DNA of 64,000 nucleotides from Liolophura sinensis (lineage: Eukaryota > Mollusca > Polyplacophora > Chitonida > Chitonidae), in the NCBI RefSeq assembly GCF_032854445.1, contig NC_088304.1:26855704-26919703 (forward strand), in the 5' to 3' direction. Positions 1-11,334 of this stretch are shown piece after piece. Below the pieces are notes generated by a model, which did no database searches, was not told the DNA's origin, and was given only the letters and a program-made list of their open reading frames with translations. Position numbers and translations under genes: made by a program. Each line of letters starts with the position of its first letter. Position 1 is the stretch's first letter.

Positions 1-380
1 ACTCACATTTGTAGCTGTATAAATAATGACATTTTGACATATCCAGAAAAAAACTTGAGTTTCATTGCTGTTTTTGGGTCATCGCCCTCTATGTAGCTTT
101 TTGTGATATTTCGAGGGGGAAACTGCTCGGAGATATCCTAAATCATGAAAACAAGGAAAAAAACTTAATTCAAATAAGACATTTAATTAGAATTAGCATG
201 TAATTAATGCAACTCATGATTTGATCATGATTTGCGCCTTAAAGTCACTAGAAAAGACACCGCCCACCAACATTATTGAAAACTACGTAGTCGTTTTGGT
301 GTTGCGATGTAAGGGTGTAATTTTCTTTTGTTTCTAATTAGTAGTTGGTGTAGTACATAAACCTTACACTCGTGTCAGTG
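1..380. other. Gene-free AT-rich stretch
   Basis: No long open frame, RNA gene or repeat seen. AT-rich with poly-A runs. Confidence 0.6.
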
Positions 381-568
381 GAAGTCATATTCGTGTGTCT
401 GTTGAACTTCGTGGCAGTGGAACTCATACTCGAGTATCTGTTGAACCTTGTGACCGTGGAACTCATACAAGGGTGTTAGTTGAACTTCTTGGCAGTGGAA
501 CTAATACACGTGTGCCCGCTGAACTTCGTAACAGTGAAACTCATACACGTGTCAGTTGAACTTTGTAA
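381..568. repeat. 39-bp tandem repeat, about 5 units
   Basis: Units begin near 382, 421, 460, 499 and 538, giving a 39-bp period. Shared core words are aactcatacacgtgt and gttgaacttcgt. Units differ at several positions, so this is an older array. It runs straight into an (AAAT)n tract, as if a SINE or LINE tail lay beside it, but no head is visible. Confidence 0.9.
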
Positions 569-606
569 ATAAACAAACAAATAAATAAATAAATAAATAA
601 ATAAAT
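569..606. repeat. (AAAT)n microsatellite
   Basis: About nine AAAT-like units, with AAAC at the start. It resembles the tail of the local SINE family, but no SINE body is attached. Confidence 0.85.
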
Positions 607-1684
607 ATGCAGGGACTAAACCGGCCTACTTAATATGACCTATATATATCTGTTACCACGGGGGACAATACACATTTTCAAAAATACTTTAACCCACTTA
701 TCGAGAAAGTTTTTATTTTCCTTGATTGGACAGAAATTAAGATCTTTATCCGTATCATTTCTCACGGACACTCACCCACGGTCAATTTTCATAAGATTCA
801 AAAATCACAAACGCTACCCTGGGGGTATCTCTCAGAAATATGAATGTAAGTTTTAATGGTTCTATACGCCTCACACGATGAGAATATCCATTCAGTATTC
901 AAGGTTTACCTTAACGTGAAACCTAGGTTGAATTCTATATTTGTTTCGGTGTCATTAAAATAGCTTTGAAATAATGAAATATAATTTTCCGCTTGGATAC
1001 GGGCAAAGCTGATAAAAACGATACGAAAGTAGTGTCAATAAACATGGCGAAAAATTTCAAGGAATTTGTAATTTCATATGTAAATGAACACAAGAAATGC
1101 AAGATACTTTGTGTGAACAATTTTCAAGCCGTTGTTTATTCAGCGGAGTATTTAACCTCGACATAGTATTGACATATATAGTCCTGTATACATAAGCGTA
1201 GCCCATGACGGAATCCGCCACAGCGTCTATAAATTGCAACATTTTTGATCGTGACTCATCGAGTGCCACTGGCAATACTCCATCCCATGATGACACGTGC
1301 TGCTTTTCAACCATCTTAATCACATTTGTTCAACAGAATGCAATGTTACTTAACGCCCCCCTTTTTTCTGAACTACTGGTATTAATTAACACAACTCAAA
1401 ATGCCTTTAGAGGGATGAGGTTGCGTAAATAGAAAAAAAAGCCACAAACTTTTTTAGATGTTTACATTGAATCCCCGCTATCAGATGTTTGTTGACAGTC
1501 TACAAGTTGTGAGTCTATCGAAAACCCGACATGAAGCAATCAGTTAATATGTTAATATGTAATGTCGCATCTGTAACAGCTTTTCCTATGTTTGATCAAA
1601 CTAGCAATTTTAAGTACCGGTATTACAAAAATGTAGTTCAAGAATCGTCTTGTGATCACGTGGAGACACTAGGCCTATGCAGCT
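607..1684. other. Gene-free stretch
   Basis: Only short overlapping open frames on both strands, with no recognisable domain or codon bias. No repeat recognised. Confidence 0.5.
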
Positions 1685-1918
1685 GTGGTGCATAATGCAA
1701 GATATTTGGCCTACATATCTTGGGACATATCATCAATACACCTAATGAGAGATATTAGATGTATGCATTTGGGAAATATTCAGTATGCGCAATATCTTTC
1801 ATTGCGCATACTTCTGATTCATCCCAATATATTAGCCAAATGTGTTCGTGATATATCATCAGTATGCTTATTGAGAGAAATTAGGCCTTGTGGATAAATC
1901 ATCTGTATGTCTAATGTG

Positions 1919-2194
1919 TTTATTTATTTATTTGATTGGTGTTCGCCGTACTCAAGAATATTTCACTTATACGACGACGGCCAGCATTATGGTGGGTTCT
2001 ACCCACCATAATGCTGGCCGTCGTCGTACACCAGCCCGGAGGAAATCCACGACCATCCGCAGGTTGCTGGCAGACCTTCCCACGGAGAGGAAGCCAGAAT
2101 GAGCTGGACTTGAACTCACAGAGACCGCATTGGTGAGAGATTCCTGGGTCATTACGCTGCGCTAGCGCGCTAACCGACTGAGCCACGGAGGCCC
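1919..2194 (-). mobile_element. Full-length tRNA-derived SINE with internal foldback
   Basis: On the minus strand it starts with a tRNA-like head. The A box lies in tggctcagtcggttagcg and the B box in gtgagttcaagtcc. It ends in the family tail with (AAAT)n. It is flanked by a 16-bp TSD with one mismatch (1903-1918 ctgtatgtctaatgtg; 2195-2210 ctgtatgtgtaatgtg), so it is a genuine insertion into the monomer array. Its 3' half carries a perfect inverted repeat (separate entry) that other copies lack. Confidence 0.93.
1970..2028. repeat. Perfect 28-bp inverted repeat, 3-bp loop, inside the SINE
   Basis: Arms 1970-1997 and 2001-2028 are exact reverse complements around tct. The arm is the normal SINE segment tacgacgacggccagcatta plus 8 bp. 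The extra inverted copy replaces the gag/aaaccggg part seen in other copies. A template switch during reverse transcription, a later foldback duplication, or an assembly artefact could each produce it. Confidence 0.95.
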
Positions 2195-2390
2195 CTGTAT
2201 GTGTAATGTGAGATATCAGGCCTATGTATTTGGATAAATAATCAATATGCGTCATGAGACATTTTAGACAAATGTATTTGGGATAAAGCATCAGTATACG
2301 TAATGTGAGATATTGTACATATGCATTTGGGATAAATCATCAGAAAGTTTAATGGGGTTTATGTGATCTACATCTGTTACCAAACATCAG

Positions 2391-4826
2391 AGTGTGTACT
2401 ATGGGATATTTTACGGTTAAAACGCCGGAATATGTCATGATGGATACTAAGTCCATACAGCTGGGATAAAACATCAGAGTGTTTACTGTGGGATATTTTG
2501 AGGTTAAAACGCCGCAATATGTCACGATGGATATTAAGCCCAAACATCTGGGATAAAACATCAATGTGTGTACTATGGGATATTTTGAGGTTAAAACGCC
2601 ACAATATGTAATGATGGATATTAAGTCCATACAGCTGGGATAAAACATCAGAGTGTGTACTATGGGATATTTTACGGTTAATACGCCGCAATATGTCATG
2701 ATGGATATTAAGTCTATACATCTGGGATAAAACATCAATGTGTGTACTATGGGATATTTTGAGGTTAAAACGCCGCAATATGTAATGATGGATATTAAGT
2801 CCATACAGCTGGGGTAAAACATCAGAGTGTGTACTGTGGGATATTTTGAGGTGAAAACGCCGCAATATGTAATGATGGATACTAAGTCCATACAGCTGGG
2901 ATAAAACATCAAAGTGTGTACTATGGGATATTTTGAGGTGAAAACGCCGCAATATGTAATGATGGATATTAAGTCCATACAGCTGGGATAAAACATCGAA
3001 GTGTGTACTATGGGATATTTTGCGGTTAAAACGCCGCAATACGTAATGATGGATATTAAGTCCATACAGCTGGGGTAAAACATCAGAGTGTGTACTGTGG
3101 GATATTTTGAGGTGAAAACGCCGCAATATGTAATGATGGATATTAAGTCCATACAGCTGGGATAAAACATCAGAGTGTGTACTATGGGATATTTTGCGGT
3201 TAAAACGCCGCAATACGTAATGATGGATATTAAGTCCATACAGCTGGGGTAAAACATCAGAGTGTGTACTGTGGGATATTTTACGGTTAAAACGCCGCAA
3301 TATGTAATGATGGATTTTAAGTCCATACATCTGGGATGAAACATCGAAGTGTGTACTATGGGATATTTTGAGGTTAAAACGCCGCAATATGTAATGATGG
3401 ATACTAAGCCCAAACATCTGGGATAAAACATCAGAGTGTGTACTATGGGATATTTTGAGGTTAAAACGCCGCAATATGTAATGATGGATATTAAGTCTAT
3501 ACATCTGGGATAAAACATCAGAGTGTGTACTATGGGATATTTTGAGGTTAAAACGCCGCAATATGTAATGATGGATACTAAGCCCAAACATCTGGGATAA
3601 AACATCAGAGTGTGTACTATGGGATATTTTGAGGTGAAAACGCCGCAATATGTAATGATGGATATTAAGTCCATACAGCTGGGGTAAAACATCAGAGTGT
3701 GTACTATGGGATATTTTGCGGTTAAAACGCCGCAATATGTAATGATGGATACTAAGTCCATACAGCTGGGATAAAACATCAGAGTGTGTACTATGGGATA
3801 TTTTGCGGTTAAAACGCCGCAATATGTAATGATGGATACTAAGTCCATACATCTGGGATAAAACATCAGAGTGTGTACTATGGGATATTTTGAGGTTAAA
3901 ACGCCGCAATATGTAATGATGGATATTAAGTCTATACAGCTGGGATAAAACATCAGAGTGTGTACTATGGGATATTTTGAGGTTAAAACGCCGCAATATG
4001 TAATGATGGATACTAAGCCCAAACATCTGGGATAAAACATCAGAGTGTGTACTATGGGATATTTTGAGGTTAAAACGCCGCAATATGTAATGATGGATAC
4101 TAAGTCCATACATCTGAGATAAAACATCAGAGTGTGTACTATGGGATATTTTGCGGTTAAAACGCTGCAATATGTAATGATGGATACTAAGCCCAAACAT
4201 CTGGGATAAAACATCAGAGTGTGTACTATGGGATATTTTGAGGTTAAAACGCCACAATATGTAATGATGGATATTAAGTCCATACAGCTGGGATAAAACA
4301 TCAGAGTGTGTACTATGGGATATTTTGAGGTTAAAACGCCGCAATATGTAATGATGGATATTAAGTCTATACATCTGGGATAAAACATCAAAGTGTGTAC
4401 TATGGGATATTTTGAGGTTAAAACGCCGCAATATGTAATGATGGATACTAAGCCCAAACATCTGGGATAAAACATCAGAGTGTGTACTATGGGATATTTT
4501 GAGGTTAAAACGCCACAATATGTAATGATGGATATTAGGTCCATACATCTGGGATAAAACATCAGAGTGTGTACTATGGGATATTTTACGGTTAAAACGC
4601 CGCAATATGTCATGATGGATATTAAGTCTATACATCTGGGATAAAACATCAGAGTGTGTACTATGGGATATTTTGAGGTGAAAAGGCCGCAATATGTAAT
4701 GATGGATACTAAGCCCAAACATCTGGGATAAAACATCAGAGTGTGTACTATGGGATATTTTGCGGTTAAAACGCCGCAATATGTAATGATGGATATTAAG
4801 TCCATACATCTGGGATAAAACATCAG
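2391..4826. repeat. 87-bp satellite, 28 units
   Basis: The word agtgtgtact recurs every 87 bp from 2391, and the last copy at about 4827 makes 28 complete units. Units are highly similar, differing at a few recurring sites such as cagctggga/catctggga, gaggtt/gaggtg/gcggtt/acggtt and tattaag/tactaag. Because 87 is 3x29, two minus-strand frames stay open for more than 850 codons, each giving a 29-residue repeat. Two frames being open at once, no splice or start signals, and merging into SINE debris at the right edge all argue for non-coding satellite. Confidence 0.95.
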
Positions 4827-4830
4827 AGTG

Positions 4831-4934
4831 CATAATGGAGGATTCGTGGCAGAATCCCACGACCATCCGCAGGTTGCTGACTGACTTTCCCACACACGAC
4901 CGAAGAGCAAAACAGAATGAGCTGGGCTTGAACT
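4831..4934 (-). mobile_element. SINE fragment (head-side and middle)
   Basis: It matches the minus-strand SINE from the cattatggtggg zone through cccacgaccatccgcaggtt to gagctggacttgaac. The tail and the tRNA A box are missing. It abuts the last satellite unit directly. Confidence 0.8.
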
Positions 4935-4973
4935 TTTTACAGTTCTGTATGAGAGATATGTGTCCGACTTTAG

Positions 4974-5174
4974 GTTTTAGGGCGAACTCAAGAATATTTC
5001 TCTCAGACAACAGCGGCCAGCATTATGGTGGAAGAAAACCGGACAGAGCTTGGCAGAAACTCACAACCATCAGTAGGTTGCTGACAGGGTGAACTTTACT
5101 TGCACTCAGAGTGTCCGCATTGGTGAGAGGCTGCTCAGTCATTGTTCTACGCTTATATGCTAACCACTAGGCCA
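4974..5174 (-). mobile_element. Degraded SINE copy
   Basis: It starts at the tail-proximal core (cgaactcaagaatatttctc), includes ggccagcattatggtgg and the middle, then ends in a decayed head (gctaaccactaggcca). Several small deletions are present. Confidence 0.8.
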
Positions 5175-5189
5175 TATTACGGGTAAATA

Positions 5190-5236
5190 TCTTATGCATC
5201 TGGTATAAAATATCAACATGTGTAATGCTACAGAGG
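5190..5236. repeat. Isolated satellite-related monomer remnant
   Basis: The stretch gcatctggtataaaatatca followed by acatgtgtaatg resembles the degenerate monomers at 1685-2390. It implies that the repeat field once extended past the SINE pieces at 4831-5174. Confidence 0.6.
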
Positions 5237-5864
5237 AATACCTGAAATTTAATTATGAAGAATCCCTACAATTTTATTACGGGTAAAGTTGTGTGTTTTA
5301 TATGTGTAATCAGGTGTAAAATTACACCCCAGGTATGTCAATGCGGCATCTCTAGTGACAGCTCAAGCATGGAAATTTTTACATTTATTGTAACTTATTT
5401 ACTCTCTTCGTTGCTCAAATATAGATCACAGTAGAATAATGTACAGAGAAATATTCTTTCATGTACGGTCGTTGGTTCCATGTCATGTTACATCAAGTTA
5501 CACTCGCAAAGCTAAACGACAGTTGTGGTTTTCATTAGTTCGCTCTATGTTCAGCATCAAGTTACGTGCACGCATACAAGTATATATGGTTCATGTATAT
5601 TACCTTATTTACTGCTTAACAGGGTTTGTTTTTCAACATCATTTCTATCCTATCAAGAATCTGAAGCTATTTTCGGAAATCCGATCTCAACACGCACATG
5701 TTTATATTTAACTGTCCGATTGTTGTTTAACATTATACTTCACAATATTTCACTTATCAGTATGATGGGTGTCAGGAAACGGCAAAACACTGACCACTGG
5801 CAAGTTACTGACGAACTGTCTCACGTGTGACAAACCAATGTGCTTACCATATTATATTTGAAGA
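5237..5864. other. Gene-free stretch
   Basis: No supported gene. The words near 5743-5830 (aatatttcacttatcagtat onward) faintly resemble a minus-strand SINE but are too decayed to call. Confidence 0.45.
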
Positions 5865-5865
5865 C

Positions 5866-5938
5866 AACGGATCAGTGAATGGTCTTCAACGAATCAGTGA
5901 GAGGTCTTCAACGAATCAGTGAGGGAGGGGGGGGGGGG
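5866..5938. repeat. 22-bp repeat (3 units) followed by G run
   Basis: The unit aacgaatcagtgagaggtctt plus c occurs at 5866-5887 (diverged), 5888-5909 and 5910-5926 (partial), then a run of G to 5938. Confidence 0.85.
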
Positions 5939-5970
5939 ATACAAAACTTCCACATCCAAAACCCGTTTTG

Positions 5971-6017
5971 AGTGTCCCAGGGATTGAAACCACAGTTAAC
6001 CGCTAGACCATGACCCG
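5971..6017 (-). mobile_element. Possible tRNA-derived SINE head relic
   Basis: On the minus strand the words gggtcatggtctagcggtta and ggtttcaatccctggg look like tRNA A and B boxes, but the normal A-to-B spacing is missing. No body was recognised. This could be chance. Confidence 0.3.
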
Positions 6018-6182
6018 CTCACTTTACGTATTTCTCGTGCTGCCTCACTGGAATACCAAACACAATGCTCAAATTAGTGACAGTAGGCCTATATATGGTG
6101 AACGTGCACGGACCAGAACTTATGAGCCATCGTCTCATGCAGAACAGCAAGCAAGCCAGGACCGTGATTGTCACTATCTTTC

Positions 6183-6318
6183 TTGTACCCCGGCCGTGCG
6201 TGGGAAGGTCTGTCAACAACCTGCGTTTGATCGTGGGTTTACCCCGGGCTCTGCGGCGGTATAAGTGAAATATTCTTTAGTTCGGCCTAAAACACCAATC
6301 AAATAAATAAATAAATAC
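6183..6318 (+). mobile_element. 5'-truncated SINE
   Basis: It begins at the core (gtgcgtgggaaggtctgtca), continues through gatcgtgggtttaccccggg and the tail gtataagtgaaatattcttt, and ends in (AAAT)n. There is no tRNA head and a small deletion around the cattatggtggg zone. Confidence 0.85.
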
Positions 6319-6363
6319 ATCTGTCTTGAGGTTGAACCTATGTCTGGCTTGTGAGGTGGAGAA

Positions 6364-6655
6364 AGCCGATGTGGCGGAGTGATTAAGGTGTGCCTGCCTT
6401 TCAACCATAATAAGATACACGGGACACGGGTTCAAGCCCATTCTTGGGCCAAGAAATTTCTGGATTTCGGAGCTCTCATTGTTTTCGTGGCCTAGGTGGA
6501 AATATATGGTCGACAGCTTGTGCTCTTTCGTGGGGTCTTACCTGCATAATGTGCAGAAAGATGGTTTTATTCCGTCATTCGGCTAATCCACCCCAAAAAC
6601 TCCCGCCATCGTAAAAGTGAAACATTTTGGGTATTTAAACTCCATTAAATGAAAA
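6364..6655 (+). mobile_element. Second tRNA-derived SINE family with related 3' end
   Basis: The head has gatgtggcggagtgattaag (Leu/Ser-tRNA-type A box) and cgggttcaagccc (B box). The body is unlike the main SINE. The 3' end (gtaaaagtgaaacattttgg ... aactccattaaatgaaaaaa) parallels the main SINE's tail, suggesting that both used the same LINE machinery. No TSD was assigned. Confidence 0.65.
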
Positions 6656-6715
6656 AAAAAACACAACATTTATAAAGTAGTCATTTTTACAACTCCGCCG
6701 TCTTCATCTCTTATA

Positions 6716-6779
<64 letters not shown>
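6716..6779. repeat. (AT)n microsatellite
   Basis: Uninterrupted alternating AT of about 60 bp. Confidence 0.97.
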
Positions 6780-6783
<4 letters not shown>

Positions 6784-7060
6784 TGTTGGCCCAGTGCCAA
6801 AGTAGTTCTTAATGAATTCATGAATTTTGAGAAGAGAAATGCTTAGACAATGACTAGTTTGTTTACGACATACTGTTGTGACTGCCTTAAGATTATTATG
6901 CGGTTTTAGAGCCTCAGGTTTAGTTATCTCTCTTACTTTACCGGACGTAGTAGAATGCAGATTTCTAACTATTCTGACCCTGGGGTAAACCGTTAAAAAC
7001 ACACGTCAGTCGAATAAGGTTAGGTCTGCGTTTATTTCATGCTTTCGTAAAAGAGACTGC

Positions 7061-7260
7061 TATGTGCTGGCCGAGAGGTCAGAGCGTCCGCGTTGTAAGC
7101 CGGAGTCTTTGGTAAAATCCCAGGTCGCAACGTATCTAGGACTTTGAAATGGGCATTCTTCTTGCCTCCTGGCTAGCCACTCAGGACTAGGAGATAGTCG
7201 GTCTAGCCCCTTGACATTGTTTTACTGTTATTTTACGTGAAGTGTGATGACAATATAGCA
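7061..7260 (+). mobile_element. Possible third tRNA-derived repeat
   Basis: The words tgctggccgagaggtcagag (A-box-like) and ggtaaaatcccaggtcgc (B-box-like) are about 50 bp apart, followed by a body ending near a T-rich tract. No second copy in the window and no TSD found, so this is tentative. Confidence 0.4.
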
Positions 7261-7354
7261 TTTTGATTAATTCTCGTCTAGGGACGTCTAATACATGCAA
7301 TTAACATGGATGCATTTATTCGCCTAATTCTGCTTGGCCATGGTGCTAGGGGTG

Positions 7355-7490
7355 TGTGACTTGCTAACATTTAAGCATTTACATGGACAGTTAGAATAAA
7401 AATCCTAACTGAGGCCAATTGAGAAGAGGCCGTATTTCCCTTATTGCCAGTTTTCAGACAAAAGTCGCTGCTCTGGTATTACTCTCTCTG
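7355..7490 (-). repeat. Dispersed repeat family C copy
   Basis: It contains aagcatttacatggacagtt, gaggccgtatttccc and gtcgctgctctgg. These match the copy at 34757-35050 on the same strand and, in reverse complement, 13655-13830 and 19375-19580. Confidence 0.7.
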
Positions 7491-8287
7491 TTTATATATA
7501 TGGTGTAATTCTTTTGTTATATTGGTGTCAGAAAAGTTTTAGTATGTAGGCTAGTGTCTGGTGTTTTAGACATGACGTTTAGTAAAACACCATTATCAGT
7601 ATAAGGAATGTCAAATTTTGAACGGGATATCGCCTCGAGAGTACCTCCACTCGTTCGAAAGGAAGGTCGGGAAAGGCGAAGGTTTTCACCGTCCACTCCT
7701 CTTACCCCCACCCCTTCACATAATCGTTGTCATTATGAATATACATCATTTCTTTTAATTCACTTCTCTTGCCGGTGGGACCGCTGTGTCACAGCCTATG
7801 CATATCTACAGAAGGCTCCTATACACAGTCATGTAGGATGAAAATGCTATTACAAACTCCCACAATCCACAATTGTAGAACTGTGTACATTTCGCACCTT
7901 ACTGTACACACAATAATGAACGTAAAGCTTTTTTGGAATGAGAGTGTTGTGTAGACTTATGGGCCTGTTTTGTATATAGAACGACCAGATATTATGATAT
8001 GGCTATTAACTATTTTTCCGAAGGGTAGCATGTTGAAAAAAAAATTAGCTTGGGGTTTACGTTATTTTATTCTTTGCAAATGTATTTAAACATAACATTA
8101 CGGACGTGTGAATGTCTGTTCAACTGTTTGATTCTTGAAATGAGCTTTCCTCAAAAAATGTTTTCTGTTTTACATTTTTTGTCGACATACACTTACGGAA
8201 CACATGACCAGTATACAGATGACTACCCATCCATAACGGGGCTAATTTCCATGATAAACTGTCGTTTAATCAGCTACTTATTTCACA
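7491..8287. other. Gene-free stretch
   Basis: Short overlapping frames only; none has a recognisable domain. Confidence 0.45.
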
Positions 8288-8330
8288 GGTGTTTTATTCA
8301 AGAATATTTCACTTATTACGAAGGTGATGT
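8288..8330 (-). mobile_element. Very short SINE tail fragment
   Basis: It has ggtgttttattcaagaatat followed by ttcacttattacga, which is the tail-proximal 40 bp of the main SINE with a small internal deletion. No clear TSD. Confidence 0.6.
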
Positions 8331-8748
8331 TAATATTTGTGATCCTTACAGAATGTAGTTTCACGTACGAAGATTGATGTAACAACTGTAAAAAGGCATC
8401 TTTAGTCTTATATTTCGGTACAATCAGTGTTTGTGACTTCAATTAAGCGATATTAATAAGTGAAAGAATCTACTGCTCAGAATGGGGACGAAATCTAAAC
8501 ATGCCACCAGGAATTCTATAACAAACGTTTTGAGTTAGTCTTTGTTGGATCCTCGAATCTATGGGTCAGGGTCAACTTAACGGAGAACCTCTCCCACTTC
8601 AATCTGAGTTGCGTAGTTTATTGATCACTTCTGCCTTTGTGTTGTTTTTTTGGCAAACTAGCGACGTAGTACTCTTGTATAGCAAGTCAACAATAGTCAT
8701 TTCCGCTCTGGCCCTAGTCGCCATTGTGAGGGGAAAAGGTATTCGAGT

Positions 8749-8887
8749 TTATTTATTTATTGGATTGGTGTTTTACGCCGTACTCAGTAATATTCCACTT
8801 GTAAGACGGTGGCCAACATTAAGGTGGACAGAGACCCGAAAGAAACAGAGGGAGACCTACGACCTTCGGCAGGTTGCTGCCAAACCT
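8749..8887 (-). mobile_element. 5'-truncated SINE
   Basis: (TTTA)n, then ggtgttttacgccgtactca, a diverged ggccaacattaaggtgg and cttcggcaggttgctgcc. It stops before the tRNA head. Confidence 0.85.
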
Positions 8888-11334
8888 CAAATTAGATAGG
8901 ACCAAAACACTGGATTTTCCAAATAAGCAACAGCAAAAAGTGATAGTCACTGATAAAGTCAGCTAAAGGCTAGAAGAGATTTAACTAACTATATTATAGC
9001 TCATCGTTTCCAGTTACAATGGCTACAGGCTCATGTCTTTCTCAGTTAATAATTGCGATATCTATCTATCGACTGGACATTCTCTCGTAAAAGTGTCATT
9101 CACGCTCTACTGAATTCATTCAAGCCGTTAATTTCTAGCGCGCGCCAATTGGCACGTTTTTAGCTTAGTTTAGTTTTCCTTCGTTCGTGTAGAGGTGAAT
9201 TCATAATTTTTTCTGCAATCTCTGAAATTTTGGCCTCCGGTCATTTCAGTGTTTAAGGAAACTGCTACAAATTATAGCTTAAGGGCGAGAGTCTTTTGCA
9301 AACCACGACAAGATCAAATAGGATGTACCGATTACCTGGTACTGACAAAAGGCGAATGCTTGTCCATGAACCAGGGGCTCAAAATGCTTTTATTCGAGTT
9401 AACCGAGATGGAATTGTCTAGCTTTGAATATTTGCTGAACTAACAATTACAATTAGAGACGGTAGCTATGCGGCTTGTGGCAGTTAATCAGGCTGTAAAC
9501 ATAAAGACCTAGATACATAAGTGCATTAAACTTAATATGATCTGATAAGATTAAACTTAATTATCAAGGACTGCGCATGAATTGAAAGACTTCAAGTTTG
9601 GTCATCACCATATCGCTTTGGGACTAAGACAATCGCCAACAACTGACATGTGGTTTTTTTTAGTCTGCATCTGACGCAAATAAGAACAATAAAAAATTGA
9701 AAAAAAGAAAAAGCGGAAAAAAGCTCTTTTTTAGTTCTAGGATAAGTAACAGGTTTAGAGTGAGTTTGTCTAATGCGGCATAACACCCATAGGCTGTATT
9801 AAACAATAAACGTGTTAAAAAAGAAATGATTTCTGTTTTTTTTTAATCAGCTAAACAATTTTCTAAGTACACCAAAGTGTGCAAAGCAATACAAAATGAT
9901 AAACAATCAAATAAGCAGATGCAAATGGCCCTGACAACGATCATTGGCTTTGTTCGGCCAAACAATACATTTGTACATACATTCTTCGTTGTTGTCGTTG
10001 TCTCCATTCTTACTTGCGCAATATTCATGTAATTGTTTTTTTTTAATCAAATTTTATCAGATAAGCAAACGTGTACAGACTGTGAAATGTACAACAAACA
10101 AATGTAAATAAAGGCTGTTTCGTTCTTTAACGATCTGTACAAAACAAACTCAGAATACAAAAGATCAGGGCGTCAAAAATCCAAGCGCCTTACCCATGTG
10201 CACAGTGTGTACAGGTGTTAAATCTTCAGGAGAGTTGCGACATAGATATTCGAAATCAGTGAACAGTTAAATAGTGTTCAGACAAGGAAAGATAGAAAAT
10301 TTACTGTTATATCTAAAGAGACACGTTATTGTGTAATTATGCAGGAGATGAGCAGAATTAAGCACAAGTTTAAAACGGATAAATGGAGTTTTAGCAAGTT
10401 CGTGTCTGTTTATCAAATCTCTCATTTATATCTCGATGCACGACATTACGCGAATGACGCCTCTTTGGGAGTTGATGTAGTTGCTTTATGGGAGGGAATA
10501 AGGTAATGTCTTCCAATTTTATCAGTTCATGGGGAGGGGGGGGGGAATAGTGGTGTAAAATATTGGAAAAAATATTTTCCGAATACAGCCAGGTTGCAGG
10601 ATTTTCACTCGAATCTTGCTCTGTACTAATGGCGTAACTGAAAAGCTGTGCATTTTACCCAAGTGTGTTTGAGTTTTAACAAGGGATAGACTTTCCGTTG
10701 TGCATATATTTATTCATTTGTTCGACCTGTGTACAATGCATTTTGGCGGCGACATACCGCATAAAACTGATGTTGTCTTGCACGCAGCTCTCTTGTGAAG
10801 TGAATTGAAGATAAAATGTCAAAACTGTGACAGCCAACAAACCGACTGACAGACAACAGGCAACACAGGCATACAAGACAGACAGGCAATCACAACGACC
10901 TATACAGCTGCCTATCTTCGCCCGTTGCGTCCTGATACTAAGATATCAATCTGCTTCAACGTGTTTGAAATTTAATGCGAATTTCTTTAATTAATCAGCC
11001 ATCCAAAATGCCTGTATGCTCAGCATACAACTGATAACAACCGCTCAGTTACATAACACCGCACCATGAAAGACCTGATAGAAAGAATTATACACGATTA
11101 TATTCTTGGGCGCGGTGGTTGGCACTAAAGTGCGGCGCATTACATTTGTACATAGCAAATGATTGGCCTGTTTGGTAGTCATGACTTTAATGGCTTATGA
11201 CCAAATGAATGGCAGACCGAAGAAGGTTCGATATGTAATCGCTGTAATCGCGATGTAATCGTGAAACAATGGTAAAGTATGGAGAAAATTCGAGAATGAA
11301 AACTCTGCAATTTATTCCTATGTTCTTCAGGAAT
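8888..11334. other. Gene-free stretch
   Basis: About 2.4 kb without a supported gene. It contains scattered poly-A/T runs and a G run near 10535-10548. Confidence 0.45.

Larger units (their letters stand above)
1685..2390. repeat. Degenerate short-monomer array, ancestral to the 87-bp satellite
   Basis: Diverged monomers of roughly 45-50 bp carry the words catttgggataaatcatcag and gtaatgtgagatatt. The same words appear as catctgggataaaacatcag and ctatgggatatt in the 87-bp unit that starts at 2391. The array is split by a SINE at 1919-2194. Divergence is much higher than in the neighbouring satellite, which fits an older edge of one repeat field. Confidence 0.75.

Noticed and set aside
2391-4826. 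CRISPR-like array
   Set aside because: The whole 87-bp unit is repeated, with no unique spacers; the surrounding sequence is animal nuclear DNA.
2349-5010. 853- and 877-codon minus-strand frames as repeat proteins
   Set aside because: Both frames are open only because the unit is 87 bp; no start context, splice sites or unique domain; one end runs into SINE sequence.
5439-5830. Overlapping 90- and 101-codon plus frames as a small gene
   Set aside because: No domain, signal peptide or splice context; the second overlaps a SINE-like remnant.
6366-6450. tRNA-Leu/Ser gene
   Set aside because: A/B boxes are present but the acceptor stem does not close and a SINE body follows.
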